Source: Thermoflavifilum thermophilum (GTDB lineage: Bacteria > Bacteroidota > Bacteroidia > Chitinophagales > Chitinophagaceae). From it: DNA of 64,000 nucleotides. Each line of letters starts with the position of its first letter. The first letter of the stretch is position 1. Below the pieces are notes generated by a model that had not been told where the DNA came from, made no database searches, and worked only from the letters and a program-made list of their open reading frames with translations. The position numbers and the translations under genes are program-made. Positions 35,078 through 44,202 of this stretch are shown one piece after another. The stretch covers positions 2,290,540 to 2,354,539 of the forward strand of contig NZ_FPCJ01000001.1 in NCBI RefSeq assembly GCF_900116565.1, read 5' to 3'.

Positions 35078-35521
35078 ATGATACCTTACAAAGAACTTCA
35101 GGTAGGAGACTGGGTACTTGTGGAAGTGGAAAACGAAAGGATCGAAGGCCAGGTAGAAGAGCTGGCCGATGGGCAGGTGTGTGTACGTACTTTTGAGGAC
35201 AATCTTTACTGGTATGAGCCGGAAGCAGTGGATCCCATACCTCTTACAGAAGAACAATTGTTTTCCTTTGGATTTGAAAAACGGGAAAACCCGGAAATAG
35301 CCGGCCCGCACGGCATTGCTTATGTAAAAGGACCTTTCATCATTCGTTATCCCGACAAGCAAAACCGGGCTCATTGCCTGCTCATCTGCCATGGTGAGCA
35401 TACCCGTGAAATCGAACATGCACTCACGGTGCATGAACTCCAACATCATTATCATGCTATGACCAAGATTTTGCTGGAAAAACCGGAATCAACCGAAGGG
35501 AAAATAGAAAAAACTGCATAA
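35078..35521 (+). CDS. Conserved small hypothetical protein
   Basis: A 147-residue cytoplasmic protein starting MIPYKELQVGDWVLVE. A short beta-rich domain (residues 1-50) ends in YWYEPEAVDPIPLTEEQL, a phrase shared by many Bacteroidota hypotheticals. The second half ends in a helix with ALTVHELQHHYHAMT, a stretch also often found in these proteins. I do not know its function. An upstream in-frame ATG at 34988 would add 30 residues of low-complexity leader and is less likely. It precedes the HdeD-like gene by 27 bases. Confidence 0.7.
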   Translation: MIPYKELQVGDWVLVEVENERIEGQVEELADGQVCVRTFEDNLYWYEPEAVDPIPLTEEQLFSFGFEKRENPEIAGPHGIAYVKGPFIIRYPDKQNRAHCLLICHGEHTREIEHALTVHELQHHYHAMTKILLEKPESTEGKIEKTA

Positions 35522-35548
35522 GCGATTTCTTAAAAAACTACTTCATAC

Positions 35549-36181
35549 ATGGAACTTCCACATGAATCTCAGTCGGCCGGGGAAAAAGTATCTTTTCTCG
35601 CGGGTTGTGAATTGAGTTTCAACTGGTGGGCTTTTATCATCCGAGGCTTGTTGGCCTTGATTTTTGCTTTACTTGCATTTTTTATGCCGGTTACGGCAAT
35701 CTTTGCTTTGACTATTGTGTTTGGTGCATTTTCTTTTGCGGACGGGATATTTGCTGTAGTCCTCTCTGTTCGCAAAATGCAGAAAGGGAAGCATTGGGGG
35801 TGGCTGCTGTTTAGTGGTATTTTGGGTATTCTGACCGGACTGGTTGTATTTTTCTATCCATTGGTTTCAACTGTGGTGTTGGCTGCTTTTCTATGGGCAA
35901 GCATTGGGATATGGTCTATGTTGATTGGCTTGATGGAATTTATTTCGGCTTTTCGCCTTCGCAGGGAAATTAAAGGAGAAGTTTGGTTGATGCTCAGTGG
36001 TATTTTCTCTATTATGTTAGGGTTTATTATTTTGTGGATGTTTTTTAACGAACCAGCCAGTGCGTTACTTTTGTCTGGTTGGGTGATAGGTATAAACGCA
36101 TTGATTTCGGCGGTAACGTATTTATTGCTGGGTTACCGATTAAAAAAACATCATCCATTACTCAAAGGTTCTGCGGTATAA
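35549..36181 (+). CDS. HdeD family membrane protein (DUF308)
   Basis: A 210-residue integral inner-membrane protein with about six transmembrane helices in three similar pairs. The typical DUF308 pattern is visible: WWAFIIRGLLALIFALLAFF, then the turn FADGIFAVVLSVRK, GWLLFSGILGILTGLVVFFYP and EVWLMLSGIFSIMLGFIIL. In E. coli HdeD is linked to acid resistance at high cell density; the role here is unknown. Its last 24 bases overlap the converging deacetylase gene. Confidence 0.9.
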   Translation: MELPHESQSAGEKVSFLAGCELSFNWWAFIIRGLLALIFALLAFFMPVTAIFALTIVFGAFSFADGIFAVVLSVRKMQKGKHWGWLLFSGILGILTGLVVFFYPLVSTVVLAAFLWASIGIWSMLIGLMEFISAFRLRREIKGEVWLMLSGIFSIMLGFIILWMFFNEPASALLLSGWVIGINALISAVTYLLLGYRLKKHHPLLKGSAV

Positions 36182-37033
36182 GTTTTTGTCAGGCTGTATT
36201 TCATCGGGCAGGCTTTCATCTTTCCAATAGTTTTGCTTCAGCCAGTCATAAGTTGTGGTAAAGTTCAATGTGGTTTGGCTGATTGCTTCAATCCAAAGTT
36301 TAAACCGTTGTTTCATGTTTATGCCTGATTGTACCCGCAGGTAGAAAGGTATATGTTTGATAAGTCTTTTTGGCCAACTTGCCCATTCCCAGGGATGAAA
36401 ATAGAGGTGAAGGTAGTTGTCTGTTTGTATGGTCTGTCGGCAAAGTGCGATATACTTATCAAAAGGAATCAGGTGAAAGGATAACCAGAACAAAGGGAAA
36501 CGTAAACGGGGCGTAACAGAGGGAGGAATATGAAGAATATGTTGCTGAGTAGTAATTGTTCTTGGCTCCCGGAGATGGCAATAACGTCCCGGAATCCAGG
36601 TTGGATGAAGTGATGAATGATACCTATAACCTGCTTTTCCAAGGGCATCAATATCTGTTTGTTTCATACGCGGCATCCGGAATCCGTAAATAGGTACTTG
36701 AAATTGATTTTCAAGTATTTCCCGTGATGCAGCATAGTCATTTCTGTTAAATTCACCATGATGCATACCATGGGAAGCCAGTTCATGGCCATCCTGGATA
36801 AGCTTTTTTATCCACTCAGGCTGATGAGTTGCATATCGGGCAGTAGTATAAAAAGTAGCTTTTATTGCGTATTGGGTCAGCGTTTCTGAAAGAGCCTGCA
36901 ATCCCTCTGTCGTGATGGCAATCTGGTCGGATAAAGAAATGACATACCCATATTCCAATGGTAGATCAAATTCTTCCAGGTCAAAACTCAGCAAAACGGT
37001 AGCTTGTTTTTGATAATCACTCATGTGAATCAT
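36158..37033 (-). CDS. Polysaccharide deacetylase family protein (NodB-like)
   Basis: A 291-residue carbohydrate-esterase-4-like protein. The metal site is suggested by LLSFDLEEFDLP (Asp in the SFD motif) and by the H-x3-H motif in ELASHGMHHGEF. Later segments YGFRMPRMKQ and YLHLYFHPWEW fit motifs 3 and 5. No signal peptide, so it probably acts in the cytoplasm on a lipid-linked or nucleotide-linked glycan. The ATG at 37033 overlaps the stop of the GT2 gene (TAATG), which favours it over the ATG at 37024. Third gene of a three-gene envelope-glycan operon. Confidence 0.88.
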   Translation of the reverse strand: MIHMSDYQKQATVLLSFDLEEFDLPLEYGYVISLSDQIAITTEGLQALSETLTQYAIKATFYTTARYATHQPEWIKKLIQDGHELASHGMHHGEFNRNDYAASREILENQFQVPIYGFRMPRMKQTDIDALGKAGYRYHSSLHPTWIPGRYCHLREPRTITTQQHILHIPPSVTPRLRFPLFWLSFHLIPFDKYIALCRQTIQTDNYLHLYFHPWEWASWPKRLIKHIPFYLRVQSGINMKQRFKLWIEAISQTTLNFTTTYDWLKQNYWKDESLPDEIQPDKNLYRRTFE

Positions 37034-38022
37034 TATTCGGGTGTAATAGCATGAAGCTCAGGATAAGTATAAGAGTGCAGATAAGAAGCTGATTGCATAT
37101 TGGTGGATTCGATGATATAGGGCGGATGAAACTGTGTCTGGATAAACAGTTTACCAATATAAATACCAATGATGCCAAGAATCATCAATTGCAATCCGCC
37201 AAAAAATGCAATGGTTACAATCATGGAAGCCCAGCCGGAGATGGGATGATTGTACATAAAACTCCAGATCACATAAGGAATATACAGTGAAGAAAGAATG
37301 GATATGGTAAGACCCAGATAAATGGCCATGTTTAAAGGCTTGACACTGAATGAGGTGATACCCTGCAATGAAAGCCTGATCAGGCTTCTCAGGGTATATT
37401 TTGTTGTTCCATATTCACGTTGCAAAGGTTGATAGGGAACCCCTTTTTGTTTGAATCCAATCCATTTGAATATGGCTCTGAGAAAAAGTTCTTTATCCTG
37501 AAACTGTGTGATGATTTGTGCCACGCGCCTGCTGAATAACCTGAAATCAGACAGCCCCTCTTCCATATCTAAATCCGTAAGTTTGCTGGCAATCACATAA
37601 AAAAGCCTGGAACGGAGCCGTTGCATATAGGTATAATGATCCGAAGCTTCCTTGCGATAAGCATACACCACATCATATCCCGATTCCCATTCCTGAATAA
37701 ATCTGGGAATCAAATCCAGCGGATGCTGTCCGTCAGCATCCATGGTAATAATGGCATCACCCCTTGCCTGATCAATTCCGGCCTTCATGGCAATGTCTTT
37801 TCCAAAATTGCGGGAAAGGAAAAGATAATAAAGCCATTTGTATTCGGCTGAAAGTTTTTTTATTACTTCCCGACTATGATCAGTGCTACCATCATCTACT
37901 ATAATGCATTCAAACCGATAGCGGGAATATTGCTGAAAGAAATCAGATAATTTTTTCACCAATACAGGAAGATTGTGTTCTTCATTATATGCAGGAATAA
38001 CCAGTGTAATAACCTTTTCCAT
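37033..38022 (-). CDS. GT2 glycosyltransferase, DPM1/GtrB-like
   Basis: A 329-residue membrane-bound glycosyltransferase. The GT-A domain has ITLVIPAYNEEHNLP, CIIVDDGSTDHSRE, LSRNFGKDIAMKAGIDQARGDAIITMDADGQHP, with the DAD metal motif. Two C-terminal transmembrane helices follow (about 225-255 and 265-290). Such enzymes transfer a sugar from a nucleotide donor to polyprenyl phosphate. It fits with the GT87-like transferase upstream, which could use that lipid-linked sugar. The specific sugar is unknown. Confidence 0.93.
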   Translation of the reverse strand: MEKVITLVIPAYNEEHNLPVLVKKLSDFFQQYSRYRFECIIVDDGSTDHSREVIKKLSAEYKWLYYLFLSRNFGKDIAMKAGIDQARGDAIITMDADGQHPLDLIPRFIQEWESGYDVVYAYRKEASDHYTYMQRLRSRLFYVIASKLTDLDMEEGLSDFRLFSRRVAQIITQFQDKELFLRAIFKWIGFKQKGVPYQPLQREYGTTKYTLRSLIRLSLQGITSFSVKPLNMAIYLGLTISILSSLYIPYVIWSFMYNHPISGWASMIVTIAFFGGLQLMILGIIGIYIGKLFIQTQFHPPYIIESTNMQSASYLHSYTYPELHAITPE

Positions 38023-38062
38023 AAAAGAATATTGTGTACTAAAACAAAATTTTCATGCTACT

Positions 38063-39304
38063 CTATGATGAAAATATGGAAAGGTTTTTCTCAGGAACAG
38101 TTGTTTTTCTCCATATTGGCTTCACAAATCCTGTCATCAGGTCAAAGATTATCATCATCCACACCAGCAGGCATGGTAGGGCTTTTAATGCAAAATGCCT
38201 GGTGATATTAATTCTTACCCATGGCGTAACCAGATCCGTACTGGCTATGCTTGTAATGAAAAAAGTAAAAATCAATAAACCTTCAGCAAGTTTTCTGTGC
38301 TTTGCTGCACCGTAGGTCACATACCAGATGGCTACGCCCAGAACTGCAATGATATAGGTGGGAGATTCAGATCCGGTGCTGAATAGAACGGTGAACAACA
38401 AAATATTGCTCAACCATAACCATTGAAACGATGGATCAAAACGAAACCGTATGATTGGCAAATAGCTAATCAACATGAGTAAGCAACCCGTAAGAATCAC
38501 CCATCCATCTATTGCGGCATGAATATTTCCTATGCGTTTAATTAATCCCATAACCGAAATATCCTGATAATAATTGTTTAAAGATGCTGTCATATTCTTG
38601 GCATTTTTTATTATCAATGCCTGAAACCACTGCTGATAGCTGCTTACAATATATTCCGGCGAGCTGAGCAACATGGGTAATACAAATGCAATTGTACCCC
38701 ATATCACAAGCCAGAAAAAAGCTTTCATGGGTTTTCGGCTGAACAGCAAAAAAGCCAGTCCGGTTATCCCGTATAATTTAGTGAAGCTGCCCAATACGAT
38801 CCACAATGTTGCCAGGTGTGGCTTATCATCTCTGAAATGAACAAAGCTTAAAAGCAGACAGGCAGCAATACATGCATTGAATTGCAACCATTGCGCATTC
38901 ATCAGTAATTCCATTGCCGAAAACAACATCACAAATTGCTGATGCTCATGCGGTATTGGCAATTGCTTTACGGCTGCATACAAAAACAGAATATTTGCCA
39001 TGACCCATAAAACCACACCAACCGATATGGGCATGATAGCAAAAGGGGCAATAATCAGGGAAAACAAGGGTCCATATAGATTCACATCGGCATATTCATG
39101 CGGATAAGGGATATATAACGGTTGTTGATGTAGGAGATGAAAATATACATGCGTAAAAACAAAATAATTGTTATTGACCTTATGACTCATGGCTTCGCTT
39201 AACAAAGCTATTCCACCCATACCCAACCAGAGCCAAAGCATGTAATTACGGGTAAGCAACGGTGAGAACCAACGGATAAGCAGATGGTTTTTCTGGATTT
39301 TCAT
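38063..39304 (-). CDS. GT87-like (DUF2029) polytopic glycosyltransferase
   Basis: A 413-residue multi-spanning membrane protein. The first periplasmic loop after the first helix carries VFTHVYFHLLHQQPLYIPYP and YADVNLYGPLFSLIIAPFAIMP, typical of polyprenol-phosphate-sugar-dependent transferases of GT87 type, with an acidic residue for catalysis. About ten hydrophobic segments follow. I chose the ATG at 39304 (MKIQKNHLL); the frame extends further upstream with no convincing coding sense. First gene of the operon with the GT2 and the deacetylase; it likely adds a sugar to a cell-surface glycan. Confidence 0.8.
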   Translation of the reverse strand: MKIQKNHLLIRWFSPLLTRNYMLWLWLGMGGIALLSEAMSHKVNNNYFVFTHVYFHLLHQQPLYIPYPHEYADVNLYGPLFSLIIAPFAIMPISVGVVLWVMANILFLYAAVKQLPIPHEHQQFVMLFSAMELLMNAQWLQFNACIAACLLLSFVHFRDDKPHLATLWIVLGSFTKLYGITGLAFLLFSRKPMKAFFWLVIWGTIAFVLPMLLSSPEYIVSSYQQWFQALIIKNAKNMTASLNNYYQDISVMGLIKRIGNIHAAIDGWVILTGCLLMLISYLPIIRFRFDPSFQWLWLSNILLFTVLFSTGSESPTYIIAVLGVAIWYVTYGAAKHRKLAEGLLIFTFFITSIASTDLVTPWVRINITRHFALKALPCLLVWMMIIFDLMTGFVKPIWRKTTVPEKNLSIFSS

Positions 39305-39685
39305 AATCCATGATTTAAATAAGAAAAGCGTAAGCTCGTTCGGGATGAAAGAGCAAGTTGGAGTGTGGGGTGGAATAAGAAAGAAGAACAATACAGCGGA
39401 TGTACTTATTCATGTTCATGTTACATTTGGTTGGGAAACTCTTTTCAGGTCACAGGCCCAAATCAACTCTACGAGTTGCAAATTTACCTCACAATACTAA
39501 AGAAATTTTGAATGATTTGCTTATCTGAAACCCATTAACAATTGATTAAAGTTTCTTTCTCCAATTGATCTAAGCTAAATCATGATCATATAAGCTGAGT
39601 TCAATCAAAACCTGAAACCTAATGAGTTGAGTTATTTTCTAAAATCTAAAAAAATGATTAAATTGGGGTGATTCATTAGTTTTGG
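39305..39685. other. Divergent intergenic region upstream of the sensor kinase
   Basis: About 380 AT-rich bases between the GT87-like operon and the histidine kinase gene. Both promoters should lie here. I see no exact promoter consensus with good spacing, no RNA gene and no copy of the ATGTAGTT half-site found further downstream. Confidence 0.35.
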
Positions 39686-42600
39686 ATGTACCCCAGAATC
39701 CTTTGCACATGCTTTGTGCTTTTCAGGATATGCATTTCAGTAGCTGCCCAGCCAGTTTTGCATGATCCGGAAAAGCTTACCATGGCCGATGGACTAAGCA
39801 GCAATATGGTCACGGACGTGGTGCAGGATGGTGATGGGTACTTGTGGATTGCGACCGATGATGGATTAAACCGGTTTGACGGAACTGAAATCCGAACGTT
39901 TTACGCAAATCCCGATCATTCCAATACCCTGCCTGATAATTACATCCACCGACTCATTTTACTTGATTCCTTTCATCTGGCAATTGCAACCAACCGGGGG
40001 TTAAGTATTCTCAATACCCGGGATCTGAAATTTCATAATTTTTATTTTACCCTCGATGATTTGCATCTTCCCGAACTCGATCAGCCTGAAGTAAGCATGC
40101 AAAATGAAGAGAAGAAATTATGGGAAGCCTATCACAATGTGATTCTGAATATGGAGAAAGATGCATCAGGGAATTTGTGGTTAGGTACCCGTGCGTCTCT
40201 CATCTGTCTTAGCAATCAATTGCACCTCGTGTATGTTTCTTACAGGCATGTACGACCTTATGATTTGTATGGAAGGAGATTAAATTATGTATGGAAGATC
40301 ATTCCTTTATCTGTCAAGCAGGGGACACTGGTTTTATTGAATTTGCCTTTTGCATCCGATCCCTATACAACACAGGCTCATCGCACATGGTTTTTATGTC
40401 ATACGGGTATGAAACAGATGATACCAGTGAGTAAATTACATACACCTGATCTGGATTTTCTAAATCAGCTGCATTACAATAATCTCTGTTTTCGTGTATA
40501 TGGGCATTATTTGTTGTTTGCTTCCTCCATGCATGATAGTTTGTATGTATGGGATGAATTGACGAAACATAAAGCCGCTTGCAGATTTCTTCAAATTCGG
40601 GTATGGAATAGCAATCGCTTAATACCTTTAATAGAACAGATTTCAGAAATTGGAAACGGATGGCTGGCTCTTGCATATCAGAATGAAGGTTTTTCGTTGA
40701 TTAAAATACGGGATACGGGTGATAGTCTTTCGTTGGTGTTTTACCCGAAGATTTATTTTCCGCAATATACATTTCGAAAAATTTTTTCAGATAGGGAAGG
40801 GAATCTCTGGTTTACGACAGAGACGGATGGTCTGTTGAGAGTTTCACCTGATAAACAGAATTTTGAATCTTTCTGGCTGGAAAAAGGTAGTCAGCGCCAT
40901 GATGTCCTCTCGATGTACAGGTATAAAAATAACTTGCTGATTTCTAATTATGGAAGTGGATTGTATAATCTCGATTTATCTGGCAAGGAACTTACTCATT
41001 TTCTTTTTTCTTACCCACATTCCAGGTTATTGAATCAGTTACTAAACATGGTCTGGAACATCCGCCATGAAAGAGGCGATACATTTTGGTTGGGTACGCA
41101 AATGGGATTAATGTGGTATGATATAAAAAATAATCATGCGGGCCGGATTTTACAGAACCATCCAGGTTTGTTGGACTCAGTGCCTATTACCACTCAATTT
41201 ACTGATAGCAAAGACCTTGTGTGGATGGGAATGGGTCTTGGTCACGGGTTGTGTATTTATGATATAAAACAGCAAAAATTTCAGCTGATTCCCAATCATG
41301 CAGGTAGTTATCCGTATCGTTATCCTACGGGAATTGTGGAAGATGAAAACAGTGACATTTGGTTGGTAAACGATGATGTGGGTTCATTGGTGCACTGGAC
41401 TCGTAAAACCCGTCAGTTTCAAATAGTCACTCCTGAAGTGTTGAAAGGAAAGATAACGGCAGCCACAGGAACAATATGCGTGGATCATCAACACAATATT
41501 TGGTATGCTGTTGATCCGGTTGGATTGATTCAATATAACCCAAAAAACCAGCAAACAAAGATATATGGACCCGGCCAGGGATTAAACTTCGGATCAATAA
41601 GAGGCATTATGCAATATGAGCAGAATATATGGCTTGCAACAACAAAGGGAATCAGTTGCTATCATCCGAATCATCATACCTTTTCTTATTACACGGAATT
41701 AAATGGCTTGCCCGTTTCTTATTTTACAGGTAATTTCTATGTAGATTCCACAACTCATCTGGTTTATGTGGGTACATTGGGTGGTATCATCAGCTTTAAT
41801 CCTGATCGGATGACGGTTTCTTCGTATCCTCTACCTGTAAGAATTACAGGCATATATATCAAAAATAAGATCATGGATGATTTTAAGGCAGAGAATATCC
41901 GGATTCCTTATCATGACAACGATATTTCTGTATTTTTTACCGGTATCAATCTTACCAATGGGAAAAGCAATATTTATGCTTATCGTTTGGATGAAGGAAA
42001 CAACAGAACAGGTTCCTGGATAAATATTGGTCATCAGCGGCAGATCAGATTGGCTAATCTGGCACCGGGTAATTATCATTTATATATTAAAGCCGCGCGA
42101 GGCGGAGGTGAATGGGGGCCGGATATTGAACATTTGGATTTTATGGTTGTAACTCCATTTACACATTCTTTTTGGTTTTATCTGCTTCTTGTGTGTTGCG
42201 GGTTTGGTATCATATACGGCTGGTATCGTTATCGCATTCTTCAACTGGTGAAACTCGAATACATGCGAACGCAGATTTCGCATGATTTGCACGATGAAAT
42301 TGGTTCTCATTTGACTACTATTGGCCTGACAGCGCTGCTTGCACAAGAAAAACTACAGCAGAACCTTGCCGGACAAACCGGCGTAACAGTTCAGTTAAAC
42401 GATCTGCTCAAAAGAATCGTAGAAGATAGTCGGCATGTTTCAGACACGATGAGAGAAATTGTATGGACGATAAATCCACGTAACGATTCATTTACACAGG
42501 TACTTCCGTTTCTGATTCGTTATGCTTCACAGGTTCTTGAATACAGTAATATTCAAGTACATGCAATGATACTTGACGCCGACGGATTTAAAATGACTAT

Positions 42601-42880
42601 GTATGAGAAGCGCGATTTGGTACTTATTTTCAAAGAGGCCATTCATAATATTGTGAAGCATGCTGAAGCTACCAGCGTGCAGATTGTTTTTGAGAAAAAA
42701 CAAAACATGTTTTCCCTGACAATAGCCGACAATGGAAAAGGATTTAATCCGGATAACTATCTCTGGAGCAATGGCTTGTATAATATGAAAACAAGAGCAA
42801 TGCGACATAACTGGTTGCTCGATATCAGTGCAGGTGCTGAAAAAGGTACTCATCTTATTCTTTATTTTAAACCTGCATGA
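39686..42880 (+). CDS. Sensor histidine kinase with two-component-regulator propeller
   Basis: A 1064-residue sensor. A signal peptide (to about VAAQ at residue 22) is followed by a periplasmic region made of Reg_prop beta-propeller repeats (GDGYLWIATDDGLNRFDG, DREGNLWFTTETDGLLRV, and others), then a Y_Y_Y domain near residues 735-815. A transmembrane helix lies around 828-850. The cytoplasmic part is a HisKA_3 domain with phospho-accepting His866 in ISHDLHDEIGSHLTT and a HATPase_c domain (FKEAIHNIVKHAEA, IADNGKGF). It pairs with the LuxR-type regulator 43 bases downstream. Propeller sensors often bind glycans, but the ligand here is unknown. It is not a hybrid kinase. Confidence 0.93.
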   Translation: MYPRILCTCFVLFRICISVAAQPVLHDPEKLTMADGLSSNMVTDVVQDGDGYLWIATDDGLNRFDGTEIRTFYANPDHSNTLPDNYIHRLILLDSFHLAIATNRGLSILNTRDLKFHNFYFTLDDLHLPELDQPEVSMQNEEKKLWEAYHNVILNMEKDASGNLWLGTRASLICLSNQLHLVYVSYRHVRPYDLYGRRLNYVWKIIPLSVKQGTLVLLNLPFASDPYTTQAHRTWFLCHTGMKQMIPVSKLHTPDLDFLNQLHYNNLCFRVYGHYLLFASSMHDSLYVWDELTKHKAACRFLQIRVWNSNRLIPLIEQISEIGNGWLALAYQNEGFSLIKIRDTGDSLSLVFYPKIYFPQYTFRKIFSDREGNLWFTTETDGLLRVSPDKQNFESFWLEKGSQRHDVLSMYRYKNNLLISNYGSGLYNLDLSGKELTHFLFSYPHSRLLNQLLNMVWNIRHERGDTFWLGTQMGLMWYDIKNNHAGRILQNHPGLLDSVPITTQFTDSKDLVWMGMGLGHGLCIYDIKQQKFQLIPNHAGSYPYRYPTGIVEDENSDIWLVNDDVGSLVHWTRKTRQFQIVTPEVLKGKITAATGTICVDHQHNIWYAVDPVGLIQYNPKNQQTKIYGPGQGLNFGSIRGIMQYEQNIWLATTKGISCYHPNHHTFSYYTELNGLPVSYFTGNFYVDSTTHLVYVGTLGGIISFNPDRMTVSSYPLPVRITGIYIKNKIMDDFKAENIRIPYHDNDISVFFTGINLTNGKSNIYAYRLDEGNNRTGSWINIGHQRQIRLANLAPGNYHLYIKAARGGGEWGPDIEHLDFMVVTPFTHSFWFYLLLVCCGFGIIYGWYRYRILQLVKLEYMRTQISHDLHDEIGSHLTTIGLTALLAQEKLQQNLAGQTGVTVQLNDLLKRIVEDSRHVSDTMREIVWTINPRNDSFTQVLPFLIRYASQVLEYSNIQVHAMILDADGFKMTMYEKRDLVLIFKEAIHNIVKHAEATSVQIVFEKKQNMFSLTIADNGKGFNPDNYLWSNGLYNMKTRAMRHNWLLDISAGAEKGTHLILYFKPA

Positions 42881-42923
42881 ATATGTAGTTTTTCATATCT
42901 GTTTTCATATTTAGCTTTATATC

Positions 42924-43556
42924 ATGATTTTGCGCATTATTTTATTTGAAGACAATGAAAAGTTAAGAAAATCACTGAAGCTATATCTTGAACAGACAGG
43001 TAACTATGTGGTAGTTGCTGATTTTGGATCCTGTGAAGGGGCCGGTGAAATGGTGGCTACGCTTCGCCCTGATCTGGTGATTATGGATATTGGCATGCCT
43101 TATGTTTCAGGAATTGAGGGTGTGAGAATGATTAAGGAAGCTTATCCGGAAACACATGTGATTATTTACACCGTATTTGAGGATGAAGATAAGTTATTTG
43201 ATAGCTTGTGTGCAGGTGCCAGTGGATATATTTTAAAAAACACTTCATTAAGTTACTTGCATGAAGCCATTCGGGAATTGCAGGAAGGTGGTGTGCCCAT
43301 GTCGCCTGCTATCGCACAGAAAGTATTACAATATTTTCGCCAGCAGGCGGGTCATCAAAATAAGTACGGGCTTTCGGGGAGAGAAATGGATGTACTTCGT
43401 TATCTTGTAAAAGGATACAGCTACAAAATGATTGCAGATGCATGCCATGTATCCCTTGCTACTGTACAGTTTCATATTCGCAACATTTATCACAAACTTC
43501 ATGTCAACTGCGGAAGGGAGGCTGTTATCAAAGCATTGAAAAATAAGATCGTATAA
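42924..43556 (+). CDS. NarL/LuxR-type response regulator
   Basis: A 210-residue regulator with a receiver domain (phospho-accepting Asp55 in LVIMDIGMP, conserved Thr in IIIYTVFEDED, Lys in YILKNTS). Its C-terminal LuxR helix-turn-helix is LSGREMDVLRYLVKGYSYKMIADACHV followed by ATVQFHIRNIYHKL. It is phosphorylated by the upstream kinase. An ATGTAGTT half-site lies just before it (42883-42890) and a palindrome of the same half-site just after it (43557-43576), so self- and downstream control are plausible. Confidence 0.95.
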   Translation: MILRIILFEDNEKLRKSLKLYLEQTGNYVVVADFGSCEGAGEMVATLRPDLVIMDIGMPYVSGIEGVRMIKEAYPETHVIIYTVFEDEDKLFDSLCAGASGYILKNTSLSYLHEAIRELQEGGVPMSPAIAQKVLQYFRQQAGHQNKYGLSGREMDVLRYLVKGYSYKMIADACHVSLATVQFHIRNIYHKLHVNCGREAVIKALKNKIV

Positions 43557-43576
43557 AACTACATGTTTATGTAGTT
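43557..43576. promoter_or_regulatory. Palindrome AACTACAT-GTTT-ATGTAGTT, candidate operator
   Basis: A perfect inverted repeat with 8-base arms and a 4-base gap, starting one base after the response regulator stop and 57 bases before the first DsrE-like gene. The same 8-mer ATGTAGTT occurs at 42883-42890 between kinase and regulator. No T-run follows, which argues against a terminator. Binding by the response regulator is inference. Confidence 0.45.
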
Positions 43577-43632
43577 GACTTTACCCGGATAGATTTCAAA
43601 TTTTGTGTTGTTATTCCCCAAAAATAAATTCT

Positions 43633-44046
43633 ATGTTCAGGCTCATCTTTTTTTCTGCTGTTTTGTTAATCTTTCAGCAGTTGGCTTCTGCGCAGAAATC
43701 TGATTACAAGGTTGTATTTGACCTTACCAGCAATGATCCGGTTGCACAACAACAGGTTATCCGTGATGCGGGATTGATTAAATCGGCTCATCCGGATGCT
43801 CAGCTGGAAGTAGTTGTCTATGGGCAGGGCCTTGATCTGGTGCGAAAAGATAAGTTTGTAGATAAAGATGCAATTGCAAAACTTCTTAAACTGGGAGTTG
43901 CTTTTAAGGCTTGTCATATCGCCATGGATCGTCAGCATGTAACAGAATCCCAATTGATCACCGGCGTGCAAACCGTACCAGATGGTATTTATGAGATTAT
44001 CAGCAAACAACGCAATGGATTTGGATATATTAAAGTAGCACGTTAG
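43633..44046 (+). CDS. Exported DsrE/DsrF-like protein
   Basis: A 137-residue protein with a signal peptide (MFRLIFFSAVLLIFQQLASAQ) and a DsrE-like alpha/beta domain. The mature part reads YKVVFDLTSND, an alternating strand-helix segment ending LEVVVYGQGLDLV, and GVAFKACHIAM with the single conserved cysteine seen in sulfur-carrier relatives. The last segment is VPDGIYEIISKQ. DsrE-family proteins bind or transfer sulfane sulfur; a periplasmic role would fit the thiosulfate-type cytochrome downstream. I use the ATG at 43633; an in-frame TTG lies 30 bases upstream. Confidence 0.85.
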   Translation: MFRLIFFSAVLLIFQQLASAQKSDYKVVFDLTSNDPVAQQQVIRDAGLIKSAHPDAQLEVVVYGQGLDLVRKDKFVDKDAIAKLLKLGVAFKACHIAMDRQHVTESQLITGVQTVPDGIYEIISKQRNGFGYIKVAR

Positions 44047-44202
44047 TTATTATTCTGCTCAATTTGAATATCTGGTATAAATACCTGTATTCTTGTTTGT
44101 ATGAGAGAAGGTGATATTCTATTCTGCTATGTCTTTTTAATCATGTTATACATTTTCTAACGCACATCAATACCAACATTGATAACCTTAAAAAGTTTTA
44201 AA

